Part shown: piece by piece, positions 1 to 15,033 of the stretch
How positions within the stretch are numbered: position 1 is the stretch's first letter
Layout of the letters: each line of letters opens with the position of its first letter
Origin: Conidiobolus incongruus B7586
Taxonomy: Eukaryota; Entomophthoromycota; Entomophthoromycetes; Entomophthorales; Conidiobolaceae
Reading direction: 5' to 3'
Assembly (NCBI GenBank): GCA_000697335.1
Contig: JNEM01015157.1
Coordinates: 1-64,000, forward strand
Length of the DNA stretch: 64,000 nt
Notes under the pieces: model-generated
Told to the model about the DNA's origin: nothing
The model's input: only the letters and a program-made list of their open reading frames with translations
Database searches by the model: none
Made by a program: the position numbers and the translations under genes

Positions 1-781
1 TGGATTGATGAATTTTATTTATCGTTTTATAAAAATATTAAATTATTATAATATATGATTAATATTCAAAGATTTCTAATTATATACTTTTAATTATTTG
101 GAATAAAAATAACATAAATTTTGGTTAAAATTAATATTTAAAATTTGATTTTAAATATTATAATCGATAGTTATTTTTCCTAGTAAGGTTAAACTAAGAC
201 CCAAAATATTATATACGATTGATAATAATAAATATAACTATTGTAAATGATAATTGAATAATTAATTATAAATTGAATTATGTTTTAATAAAACATTAAA
301 AAAATTATATAATAAAAAAGATTATATTTTAATATTTCTATAAAATATGATACTTTGGTTTTATATTTTAGCTGTAATTTGAAAAAATAAGAATATACTA
401 ATTTTATCAATAGGGAAATAAATTTGATTTTATGATTGAGTATTTATTATTGTAAAATATGTTAAATGAAATAATAATAGGTTTTCAAATTGAAGGTGAG
501 TAATTGAATAGAAAAAGCTTTTATTAAAAGCATTTTCTTATTATTTTTTGAAAATTGAAATCAAAAATAATTCTAAAATGAGGTATAATTAATAATTATC
601 GTTGATAATTTGTAGGATTGATCAACTAATATATTGAAGGTAATCTAATATTAAAATTAAATATATTACTGATATATTTGAAATATTATATATAATATAG
701 TATAATCAATAGTTCCATCTAATATGATTGAAAAATTAAAAATTACATCCATCAATCTAAATCACGGATAAAAAAATTTTA

Positions 782-816
<35 letters not shown>

Positions 817-3800
817 AGATATATTGAAATCGATTAAAACGTAAAGTATTTAAAGGTTATTCCGACTAAATACATAAACAACAAATATCATATGATATGA
901 AAGATTCTTATTTTTGTTAAATAATAATACAAGTTTAACATTAAAATGTAGATTAAGAGTTGATAACTTAATTACCTTACCATAGTACAACTGATATGAA
1001 AAATATGTTATATAAGTCAATTTCTATCATATATATGAAGGTTATGTTAATTTTGCGATCTTATTTTTTTGATAATAATATTTGGTATATTTTCAACTTG
1101 TCTGTATTCATTACTTTAAATAATAACATTTTGAATTACTTGCAATATAAATATGTATTAAATCATTAAGTGATAGATTAATTTTGAAATTGTATAGATA
1201 TGAGAATTTTGAACAAAAGATAATAAATAATAATTACTAAGATTCGCATTCACTTGAATATAATCAGAAATATATATTTTATGATAATTGAAAATATAAT
1301 CATTTTGATACAAAATTAACTTTTAACAATGATTAATTTTAAAATAAATCGATGTGTTTAATTACAATAATTATATACCTATATTATCTAAATAATAATT
1401 CAATTTTCTAATAAGTTTCATTAAATCAGATATCATAATGATTATCACAAATATACTATTTATGGATTATTCAGTGGCGTTTTTAGATTGATGACGATTT
1501 GACTTTTTCAAGATTTCTTATATAAATAAAACAACTTGGGTATGGGCCTTTATTAAGGGCATATAAAAAGGTTGATTGACTTTCTTGTTATCTTAGCTTA
1601 TAAAAAATATATCGATAAAGTCCAATAATGATGATAAAATAATTTCAAACCCATTATTGATATGTTAATAAACGATTACATCATTGTTCCTATAAATAGG
1701 TTCAATATATTGATAACCAAGTCTATGGTAATAAATTCATAGAGGTCACTAATATAGCTCTATACACCCTAGAAACTGCTTTCCATAAGAGAATATAGTG
1801 ATAGTATTTTGAACAATAGGTTGAGGATTATGTGAAATATTGTGACTAATTTCACCACGATTAGTTATAATGATTTAGCTAATATTATGTATAAAAAGTT
1901 ATCAGTTGATTTTGGAGCTATAGAAATATTAATATTGATTAAGGTAAATGGGTGAATATAAATTAAATTATAAGTTGTTTTAATTAACTAGCTATTTACA
2001 ATGACTATAATGTTTATTTATCAAGCTGGTAAATATTGAGTAAATATTTAATATATTAATATCATAGATATCTATTATATTTGCATAGGTCCAAATATAT
2101 ATATTATGAATGATACTAATGTAATAAAGTTATAAAGGTAATAATGATAATAATAGAAAATATTAAAAATGATACACAAGATTTAAAATTATTAGGTAAT
2201 GTAAATATATCGTAAAATAGGGATAACTTTTTCAAATCGCAATAAATTTTGATAGATTGAAGAATACCATGAACCCTGCTGCATGAAAATAATTAAATAA
2301 AATATCTTACATAATATATGGTTAAATATTAAACTATTCAAAAGCTAGCTATTAAAATGTACTTTTTGCAAGATTTTATATGACCTCCTTGCATCAATAA
2401 AGACTTAAAAATAATTATTAACTAAAGTAATAGTATTGTAAATAATAGTTTAACCTTGAAGATATTGACTGCTCCTATTATCATACGTCTTAATTTCATA
2501 AGAAAAATATATTCAAAGTTGAACAATAATGTAATAACATGGACTTTATTTTCAAATCTTATTACATTCTTATTAAGGTTAAAAATTTACACATATACCA
2601 TATGGATTTCACAAAGTACGAAAATATTGAAAAAAAGTATGTTTTAAATTAATAAAATTATTTGTTCCATTATGATTATCTAATTATGGTACATTTATTG
2701 ATATAAGCTAGACTATCATTTTAAAATTATTATTCTAATTTTTCAATTCTAATTAATTTGAAAGACAGTTAATGAAATACAGCTTAATGAGTAATAATAG
2801 TTATTAAAAGAATTGAAATAATAAATCATTGTATTTAGAATACTATAAATACAAAACATTCTAATAATTTTTATTTTATATTTTAAGATAAATTTAAAAA
2901 CTGAAATAATCACAAAATACATTTGATTGATATTAATTTGTAGATGAGTAAGTATATAAGAATAATTTTAGTGTATATTATATATAACAAAAGCAACTGA
3001 TTTATATTTTATATTGAATATTAGCATACTCAAACTATATTCCAATGTTAAACAATTTTAAATATAAAAAAATATAAAAGTAGACTTAAACATTTTTGCT
3101 GAAATATTATATTGTATTGAGAGTTAGAAAGAACTGGATTTTCTGGTTATTTTTCTTTTTTCTTGAATAATAATATTTCGAATAACAGGTTGTAATTCAT
3201 AATATTGTGCATTTTTTATATTTATAGATATGAAATTTTTGACACTTTTAAACTTGGAATAAATTAAAGGATATTTTTATTGTGCAATCAAATAAGTTAC
3301 TTAAAAAGGCTTGAATCAAATTAATCAATTCGGAATACTGTACACTATAGAAAAGTGATCCAGGTTGAATTATAAATATTATTCTTTTTAAATTTTGTTT
3401 TACAGTTTTAAACTAAATTTTATTAGAATAAAAATACTTTAGAATCAATTCAAGGTGACAAATAATAGTTATTATCAAATATATAAAATTATTTTCAATG
3501 TAATATGTTTGTCTATTCTAAATTTGAGGAGGTTGGCATAGTTGAATATATTTCTCAGATTATTATTAGATAAAGCTTTAATAAAAAATCGAAGAAAAAA
3601 ATCAAATTTTGATGTGATAAGATGAAATATCAATACCTTTATCCAATAATTTCCTTTTAAAATTCAATTTTAAGATTCAATAAGTTTTATTAATTTTAAA
3701 TGAATCATACAGTCACTGAATAAATAATATAAATGATTTTTTGAAATCAATTGAACTTGTGATTTTGATATGATGTTATCTATATTAATTACATTAATAT

Positions 3801-4356
3801 TATCCTCTATTATATTTTTTCAGGTATTTAACATTTTCATATTTTTTCTCATTGATTTTTATTGATAGGAATTTTTTGGGTAACATTTTTGGTTGAATTT
3901 AGAATTTCCTCACCATATGCTAATTGGTGTATTTCGGTAATGACGGTAAATCTTTCAAATTTTTCTCAAGTTTTAAAATAATTAAACGACTCAATGCGTC
4001 TAATAGGGACCACTTAAATGGATCAATCTCAGTTTACCCGATAGTTTCCAATTTGGATTCTGAGAGATGTAAAGGTATCAGAGATTCAGATATTATTCAA
4101 TAAATTGGATGCTTTAATACAGCATAGTGAATATTCATATAAGTCATTTACCGGCAAATGCTAAGTATTCAATGTATGGAAGATAGTTATCTGATTCATT
4201 TCCCAGTATAAATATGGTCAATGTCCAGTATGAATGATCAAATAATTTTAATATCCATCAACTGATAATATTCAATTACAATTGTAATATAATTGTTTAG
4301 TGTGAATTTTATCAAAACAGAACCTTGTATCAAATAGTTTAATCTGATTATTCACC
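1..4356. other. AT-rich intergenic region, no clear gene
   Basis: No reading frame here resembles a known family. The stretch is strongly AT-rich with an (AT)n tract near 785-814. A coding-like patch at about 1730-1945 has several stops in every frame and is treated under findings. The last few hundred bases, less AT-biased from about 3.8 kb, are probably the promoter of the HMG-CoA synthase gene. Confidence 0.5.
785..814. repeat. (AT)n microsatellite
   Basis: An uninterrupted TA dinucleotide run of about 30 bases. Similar runs occur near 26560-26584, 42751-42773, 55950-55969, 60917-60941 and 63776-63807. Confidence 0.9.
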
Positions 4357-4364
4357 TATATAAA
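4357..4364 (+). promoter_or_regulatory. TATA box of HMG-CoA synthase gene
   Basis: TATATAAA lies about 120 bases upstream of the ATG at 4484 and is followed by a CT-rich stretch typical of a fungal 5' leader. Position and sequence fit a core promoter; this is inferred. Confidence 0.5.
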
Positions 4365-4483
4365 AGCCATCTATCTTCATTCTAGCTAATCGAATTCTTT
4401 CCCTTAAATTGTAAGTCATTATAATCACACGATTTATTCATAATTATTAAATATTTTTTTCATTAGAATATATTTCTTTCATA

Positions 4484-6082
4484 ATGACTCAAGTAAATAG
4501 CCATCAATATCCTGAAAACGTTGGTATCTTAGCCTTAGAAGCCTATTTCCCCAAAAGAGTAAGTAAATAAGCATAAAGCACATATTTATATTATTCTTGA
4601 TCAAGATCAAATCAATTTCAAATTTCAAAATTTATTCTTGTGAATAAGATACTAATTTATTTTTCAATTTTAATAGTGTGTCAACCAAACTGATTTAGGT
4701 ATGCATATGAAAATATTATTAAACTAATATGGATCTGACTGATTTCATGTAGAAACTTTATATGGTGTTTCTGCTGGTAAATACACTATTGGTCTTGGCC
4801 AAAAGCAAATGGCCTTTGCTGGTGATTCAGAAGGTAATCAGTCTCGTTTAAAAATCCTTCTCAAGCTAAACATTGTGTAGATATTCACTCTGTATGCTTA
4901 ACTGTTGTTCAAAACCTTATGGAAAAATATAACATCTCATACAATGATATTGGTCGTCTCGAAGTCGGTACTGAAACCATCGTTGATAAGGCTAAGTCCA
5001 CCAAGTCTGTTTTGATGCAGTTGTTCCAAGAAAGTGGTAACTTTGACGTTGAAGGTATTGATACTACCAACGCTTGCTACGGTGGTACCAACGCCATTTT
5101 CAACTCTATTAACTGGATCGAATCCTCTGCTTGGGATGGTCGCTATGCCTTAGTCGTCGCTGCTGATATTGCTGTCTACGCCGTCGGTCCTGCTCGTCCT
5201 ACTGGTGGTTGTGCTGCCATGGCTATCTTACTTGGCAAAGATGCCCCCATCGTTTTCGACCAAGGTCTCCGTGCTACTCACATGGAACACGTCTATGATT
5301 TCTACAAGGCTGACCTTACCAGTGAATATCCCATTGTTGATGGTGCTTTAACCATTGAATGTTATCTCAGATCTCTCGATCAATGCTATGCTAAATACCA
5401 AAAGAAGCACTTGCTCAAGACTGGCAACCCCATCACCATTGAAGATTTCGACTACTCTCTCTTCCACTGCCCTTATACCAAGCAAGTTCAAAAGTCTTAT
5501 GGTAGATTGGCTTTCAACGACTTCTTAAATAACCCCAACCAAGAAAAATATGCTGAACTCCAAGAATTCAAGGATAAGAAATTGGAAGATACCTACTTGG
5601 ATAAGGTTGTTGAAAAGGCTTTCATCAACTCTTGCAAAGCTGCCTATGCCCAAAAGGTTGTCCCTGGTATCTATGCTGCCGAGCGTATCGGTAATGCCTA
5701 CACTGCTTCAGCCTACATGTGCCTTGCCTCTTTAATCAGCATGATTCCCTCTGAAGATTTACTCAATAAGCGTATTAGCGTATTCTCCTATGGTTCCGGT
5801 TCCGCTGGTTCCATGTTCTCCCTCACCATCAAGGGAGATGTATCACAAATCGCCTCCACATTAAACCTCAAGGATCGTCTCGAATCTCGCACAATCGTAT
5901 CTGCTGAAGAATACTCTAGAATCATGGAATTGAGAGAAAAGAGCCACAAGGCTAAAGATTACACACCCGAAGAATCTACCGATGTACTCTTCCCTGGTAC
6001 CTACTATTTAACTCAGATAGATGACAAATTCCGTCGTACCTATAATCGCACTCCTTTAGTTTCCACTCCCCTCAGTCAATAA
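4484..6082 (+). CDS. ERG13: Hydroxymethylglutaryl-CoA synthase
   Basis: Condenses acetyl-CoA with acetoacetyl-CoA to HMG-CoA, the step before HMG-CoA reductase in the mevalonate/sterol pathway; cytosolic in fungi. Exons are 4484-4558, 4677-4698, 4753-4833 and 4881-6082, with GT...AG introns and consistent phase, giving 459 aa (family usually 447-520). The general-base glutamate sits in RLEVGTET (about residues 85-92). The nucleophilic cysteine is in TTNACYGGT (Cys125) and the active-site histidine in FHCPYTK (His255). GDIAVY-like and RPTGG motifs are also recognisable. The start gives MTQVNSHQYPENVGILALEAYFP, the usual beginning of the fold, and no mitochondrial leader is seen. Coding GC is much higher than the flanks, and codons are biased to C/T endings, as in a highly expressed gene. 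Confidence 0.96.
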
Positions 6083-7211
6083 TAATCTCCTAACATGGTC
6101 TAATAAAATAAAAATTTTGGCATTCTTTTTTATATAATACCCAAACTTATTGATCTAATATGGGTGAATTACATAATCAAATTTAATAATATAAATTAAT
6201 AAACACAATTTAAATATCTAATATAATGAATTATTGTAACATATTTTACATATTTGATACATAAAAATTATTGTTAATTGTGTACTTTAAACAAAGTTTT
6301 AATTCCATATATGAATATTTGTTATCAGTTTGTTAATCGATTATATACCAAAATAAGTAAATTTTATTGAATTTCAAATTTTAAAGATTTGAATGATTAG
6401 ATCAAATTGATTGATTAAATTTTTTATTTATTTTTGATTAAAAAAAATAATTGAGATAAATTTAATATTTTTAAACCTTTTTTAAAATTTAATTAAATAA
6501 AAAATTTAAGTTGTTGGGGATTCCTAATTTGTATTAAAATCCCTTATTGGGTAAATGTTAAACAAGTAAAAAGAGGTAAATATAAAGTTGATAATGCAGA
6601 TTTACAACCTTAGAGAATTATGTATGCACAAAATTCGAAATTAAAAAATAATTTTAACCAAACTATCTAACCATTTTAAATAATATTCAAATATAAACAA
6701 GGATATTTTTAATATTACTCTATTCATTTTAATACTAATAATATTGATATTGATTCAATGTATCAATTGAAATATTCATTATAATATTATCTTGATAATT
6801 ATTTCATAAAATGTTGCTATTATAATAGAATGATAATGTTGAATAAATAATAATTTAATATTTCAATATATCCACTCCATTTATCATATCATATCCATTT
6901 CATTTTAAATAAAATTTTCTAATATTGAATCAAATTTTTAATTATATGGATCATTATTTCATTTTTTGAAATTTCAAAGTATTGATTAAAGTGTATACCT
7001 TAGATATTAAAAATTATAATATAATGAAAGTATAAATTATAGAGTAGGATATGAAAAAATAATATTAGAAAGTATGGGAAATAAGTAAATTAATAAAATA
7101 ATTTGAAAAATATTGAAAAAAATAAGATTAAGAAAATAAATATGAGTAATTTTAAATTGATGTAAATCTTTAACAACAAAGCCTTTAATTTTTAAATTTC
7201 TACTTATTTAA
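6083..7211. other. AT-rich spacer
   Basis: Lies between HMG-CoA synthase and the tRNA gene. Only AT-rich sequence is seen; no supported gene. Confidence 0.6.
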
Positions 7212-7283
7212 TCTTCGATAGTATAGTGGTGAGTATACCCGCCTGTCACGCGGGTGACCTGGGTTCAATTCCCAGTCGGAGAG
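7212..7283 (+). tRNA. tRNA-Asp (GUC)
   Basis: The 72-base cloverleaf has an acceptor stem 7212-7218/7276-7282 with one G-T pair and discriminator G7283, as expected for Asp. The anticodon stem CCCGC/GCGGG encloses loop CTGTCAC with anticodon GTC. The T arm is CTGGG-TTCAATT-CCCAG, and the internal B box is GGTTCAATTCC. There is no intron. A short T run (TTTT, about 7291) follows as the likely Pol III stop. Confidence 0.97.
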
Positions 7284-7822
7284 ATAATATTTTGGTCTAT
7301 ATTTAATTTTATATTTCAACAATTAATATATATTTTTCAAATATTATTTCTTTTCTTCAATACTTTTGTCATTTTAATATTTTACAAATTCATTATTGTC
7401 AAATTATTATTATTATAAAACAATAATATTGTTATTCAAAATCTTAATATTATTTTTATTTTATTAATTTTTTTTAGCAAGTTACTTTGAAATTATATTT
7501 AATGTGATGTTAAAATATTTAAAAGTTATCAATCAAAAACGAATTAAAATATTCTCACAATAATTTCTTCAATTAAAATATATGAATACTTGATTATATA
7601 AAACTAATTCATTATATATTTTTCAGTTTATAAATATAATATTCAACTTATTGTTCAACAATTTATTTAATTTTTAATTAAATGAATCTGTACAGTGGTA
7701 AGCAATGGTGATTTATTAAAACTAAACAAATATTGATACTCCATGAGGAAAGATCAAATATATCAATAGGAGTTATAATGCTACTTTATTGAAATAATTT
7801 TGATTTAATATTGTTAATTTAA
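7284..7822. other. AT-rich spacer
   Basis: Lies between the tRNA and the 3' end of ARG5,6. Nothing coding is recognised; it probably holds the ARG5,6 3' UTR. Confidence 0.55.
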
Positions 7823-10496
<2,674 letters not shown>

Positions 10497-10609
10497 ATTA
10501 GAGCTTAGTGCTGAATAAAAAGTAAGGGTAAAGATAAATAAGAATAGTGTAAGTTGGTATTACACAGATATAAAAAGTATTGGAAATTATATAATTTCTT
10601 TTTTAGTTA

Positions 10610-10616
10610 TGACTAA
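10610..10616. promoter_or_regulatory. Possible Gcn4/bZIP site upstream of ARG5,6
   Basis: TGACTAA lies about 115 bases upstream of the ARG5,6 start. It is one base from the Gcn4/Cpc1 consensus TGACTCA, and arginine genes are classic targets of general amino-acid control in fungi. A single short match in AT-rich DNA is weak evidence. Confidence 0.25.
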
Positions 10617-13600
10617 TTATGAATGATAAAATTAATTGAGAATGAATTGATGACCCTTGACTGCTATTAATACTCAATCCTATCTTATGGATATAGAAGA
10701 TCAATTGATAAACTAAAAATGAATCTGATTGGATCAATCTTAGCAGGGTTGCACTGCCACTTGATAATCTAATAAAGTTAAAATTGATTAGATTGAGAAT
10801 TAAAAAAAAATCAAAACAAAATTTGTTACTTTGAAACTTAAGAGAAATGCCTTTTATATATCTTCATTTAGGTGTTTGATCCTCACAAGTTTTCAAATAT
10901 TATGATTTTTGAATAGATAATGATCTTTAATTATCCATGGCTTCAATTTTTTTATCACGGATAAATTTATTACCAATATTAAGAACTGTATTTTGATTTA
11001 TTGTACTTATTTTAATAATCCTCAATATTTTATTGATGAAAATTTATTTTTATTATGCATATTTTAACCAATAAATTTTGAATTCAATAAAATTTTAATT
11101 GGTACATTTTTAAAATAGAATTTATGTTAAGCTGGTGATTGCATAATGTTGCTGCGAAATTAATCAGAATCTATTGAAATATGTCTTTTTAGTATTATAT
11201 ATTTTTGATTCTCTTTCATTAAACTGTATATTGAATATTATATTCCTCTTTAATAATCGATTGATAATAAAAGGTATGAAAAAATTTCAGCTATATCATT
11301 TTTACATTCATTATTACATCATCTCCATATTAAAATTCATTTTAAAAAGTTATGGATGGCAAGTCGATGGGGTTCCTTATTTCATTTTGAATTGATCAGA
11401 TTTTAATGTAAATCAAAAGGCATTATTATATAATGTAATCATACTTAGCCTCGTCAATGAAATAATACTAAGATTTTAAAGGGGTGCAAAAGCAATTAAT
11501 ACTGCTTTTGAACTGTATTAAGGTAACTCAAATATTTTTTATAAACATTTTAAAAGATTCTACTTCAAAGAAATCAATCGGTAAAATAATAAATTTTGAT
11601 TGTTTAAATTTCACTTCTAATTCATTTAAAATTCATCAAATTCACCAAAAATAAAAAACAATATTTAACTATAATTCATAACAATTTATCCATATAGTCA
11701 AAAGAGGTTTGTATTAATCAAAATGACACATTTTGATAAAATTTTGTATATATATTCTTATCACTTACTAAATCTAGTAAAATCTGATAAAATTATTAGT
11801 TTTTAATTATTTAAAATTTCTCAATTAATTTTATTTAACTTTAAATTAGTAATATTCGATATTAATCAAAAATTTAAATACATGATTAGTTAAAGTTTAA
11901 TATTTATAATATACCCTAGCATTATTTCAAGAGTTATTTATCTGATAAAGAACAACGATAAAACATTTTATCAGATCTAGAATATTAATATTTAACGAAT
12001 TTTTATTTATACTTTTGTTTAGCCTATATATTGAGAAAAAAGTATAATAAATTTCATTAAAGTCTAGATTTTATAATATATATAGATTGATAATTAGCTT
12101 GATTAGTTACTTTTTGATACATAAATTCATGATTGTTTAGTCACTTAAATAATTTATTATATTAAAATTAATCTATAATATTAATAGTTGACATAAATAT
12201 TTAAATCATTTTCAAAATATATACAATTAAGTATATCATTAACTATCATAATCATCAGTTTTTTGATTAAAATCTAAATGTTAATTACATATTATCATTA
12301 TACAGTTAGTAGCTATAATAAGGTTTATTATATATTCTAACTAAATAATTATGTATATTAAAAGAACGATCAACTCACTTGAAAATAAGGAGACAATCTA
12401 TGGGATTGATGCTCCAAGATTTTAATGCTTGACAAGTTGATATTTAAAGTTTATCAAATTAAAAGTAAAATATATTAATTAATATAAGGTTTTATTGAAT
12501 ATCAAGGTCAAAGCATCATGATACTATTAATTAAACATAAACCTATTTTATTCATTCATCAATAAAGTATAATAATAATTATTATAATCAATAAAATAAT
12601 ATAATGATATCATCATAATAATATTCGATGTACCATTTGTATTGTTATTTAATTCACATTTTCATCTCAGAAAGATATAAAACTCAAGAATTATATAATA
12701 TTTTATATAATAATATAATTTTCACATTTTAATTTTGCAAATTTGAAAATTAATTATGAATTAAGTTCATTTTTCGGTGACTATTAATAAATGAAAATAA
12801 TTATTTGTATATTAGTCCATTAGAGCATCTATAATATCTTTTAAGTATAATATATTTCAATATTTAATTTAATTTTTATTCTAAATTAGTATTCTTAATA
12901 GATATTTTTATAAATTATTAGATTAATTTTCAAAAAGTAATATTAATCACATTTTAATAACAATTTTTTTTCAAATTTTTGATATAAAATTTATTATATT
13001 CAAAATTCATACTAATAGAAAAATTATTTATTATAAATTTTATAATTTATATTTTTAAAAAAAATAATATTATTACAAATTTTTCATAAATGTAAAATTA
13101 TAATTTACAAGTTAAAAACAAGTCATTATATTATATAGAGTTAAAATGATAAATAATATCTTTATGAAGTATATGATATAAAATTTTTAATATATATTTA
13201 AATAGATTTAGATATAATTTAAAAATATTTAGCTTAAATAAAATAAATCTATAATTAAAACATACAGTGTCTAATCAAATATTACTTTTATATCAAATAT
13301 TGTTAATAACTTTAAAGGTTAATTTTATTGTTAATAGTCAATTATATAAACTTGGCTTTAAACAATCACCAAAGATCGAACTGGACCAATTCCAGATACT
13401 GTATAATTATCAAAGATTAATATATATATATATGTATTATTGAAAATTCTTTAAGTATTTGATATACTAATATAAGAAACTAAATTAATTCATTAAATTT
13501 AAATTATTTAAATTAATATTATAAAAATTATAAATTAAAAGTATAATAAATTATTATAATTAAAATAAAATTATTTTATTAATATAAAAATAATTGAAGA

Positions 13601-14084
13601 AAAATAAAATATTTTTATTAAATAAATTTATTATTTATATTATAGTTATAAGAAATATTTATCTATATTAAACTTTTTTTCCTTTAATATATTATATCTT
13701 TTTAATTAAATAATATTAATTTCATTATTATTTATAAATTTAATTTTTATATTAATAACTTAAAATTATTCATTTATTATAAAATTAAATATTTAAATTA
13801 ATAATAATAAGTTGATATTCAAATTTGAAATTTAAATTAAAAATATTCAAGTATTTTTAAATTGTATATAAATAATTTTCTTGTGGTTCTAAAGCTTGCT
13901 AATAAAGAGTAAATAATACAAAAAGGAGAGTCTCATTTGTGGTTTTTGGTAGTTTGCGTTAAGGTGTTTTATTAGAGTTTGCTAAGAGTTTATTGGGCTT
14001 CTTAAAAGGTCAGAGGCAATGATGAAAATGTATCTTGACAATAATTCTTTTATAGGCCAATCTTTAAGTGTAAGTAATGTAAAT
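10617..14084. other. Gene desert, AT-rich
   Basis: About 3.5 kb of extremely AT-rich sequence with no family-level coding match in any frame. A 73-codon open frame at 11174-11395 is low in complexity and has no recognisable features. Confidence 0.5.
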
Positions 14085-14085
14085 A

Positions 14086-14211
14086 AGTTTATTAGGTCTT
14101 CAGAAAAATGAGACCTTGAAGTGGTGCGACAGGTATTCTAAGGTTGTATCTCCATATAGTAATAGGTTGCAAAGCGAAGTTGGTCCGACAGGTTACTTTT
14201 TAGATAACTAA
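14086..14211 (+). pseudogene. Eroded coding-like fragment
   Basis: One frame is open and unusually protein-like (LKWCDRYSKVV..., 14113-14211). The same frame upstream back to about 13975 is broken by several stops. The whole 13.9-14.2 kb stretch is less AT-rich than its surroundings. It may be the relic of a lost gene or of a transposon; no family is recognised. Confidence 0.25.
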
Positions 14212-14434
14212 AGTATTCATAATGAATTATTATCCAAAAATTGTGAATGCTAATAAATATGGATATTGCTAAAAGTTAGTGAACGATATATATGATGAAT
14301 AAATATTCAAATTGGTGTTAATTGATGCTTCAAGTGAGTGATCACTTCTTTGGATTAATGATGTATTTTTTGGTGTAATTATTGTAATTAATATGAAATA
14401 TACATTTGAATAATATTTTGGTTACCTTTGTCAG

Positions 14435-14626
14435 GTACTTAACAATACTGACGAGGACCAAAATGGCCAGTTCACTGATCCCGAAGGTGGAAGCTACATG
14501 CAAGAAGGGAGCCGAAGCGCATACATGACTACCTGAGTAGCAAGAATAGAGGACAAGGTTGGAGAACACGTCACCGTACGGAGGTCAACGGTGACGAGTT
14601 AATCTGAGTTCATTTCCACCGACTCT
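14435..14626. other. GC-rich island 1, possible exon or repeat fragment
   Basis: Near-balanced base composition in a region of roughly 20% GC. On the plus strand an acceptor-like TTTGTCAG precedes it and a donor-like GTAAAT follows it. A plus frame from 14435 reads 32 codons (acidic, NNTDEDQNGQF...) to a stop. The minus strand has a competing hydrophobic frame. No product is assigned. Confidence 0.35.
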
Positions 14627-14694
14627 GTAAATAAAATTGACAAATTAACTCAAAATAAATTAGTTTTCAATAATAATTTTATTGAATTTTTAGG

Positions 14695-15033
14695 GTTGAA
14701 CCGCAGCTGGGGAACCGAGTTTTGGTCGAATGTCCAACTGACTTTTTTTGCCTCTGGTGACAACCTATGCTGTTTTACCGGCAACTATAGGCCCGCAGGT
14801 GAATCCACTGTCATGGAACTTACGGTATGGTTCCCATGGAGGGCATAGTTCCCAATTCACCCCATCAGCCGGTTTGGCAAGTGATCCACGCCAGTCTAGG
14901 GTGATCCAACGGTTGCCAAGTTGACAACCTTTGCAACTAAAATAATTTGCTAAATTAATCAACAAATAATTATATGAAGTATTGTCCAAAATTAAAAATA
15001 AAATAAAATTGATACCTGCGCTTTGTAATGCCT
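14695..15033 (-). CDS. Possible exons of an unknown cysteine/tryptophan-rich protein (GC-rich island 2)
   Basis: On the minus strand an acceptor TTATTTTAG at about 14948-14940 leads into an open frame of 57 codons ending in a TAG near 14768. It contains CKGCQLGNRWITLDW and CPPWEPYRKFHDSGF. A matching donor (GCGCAG|GTATCA) at about 15016 ends an upstream stretch in compatible phase, so the splice pair looks real. I found no start codon and no known family. Base composition differs sharply from the flanks. It could be the 3' part of a lineage-specific gene, a pseudogene, or part of a dispersed repeat. Confidence 0.3.

Noticed and set aside
785-814. AT runs as origin or centromere signals
   Set aside because: Simple (AT)n tracts recur throughout the window without associated structure.
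2456-2647. 63-codon open frame on the plus strand
   Set aside because: It has AT-driven residues (Ile, Asn, Lys, Leu), no start context, no motif and no splice partner.
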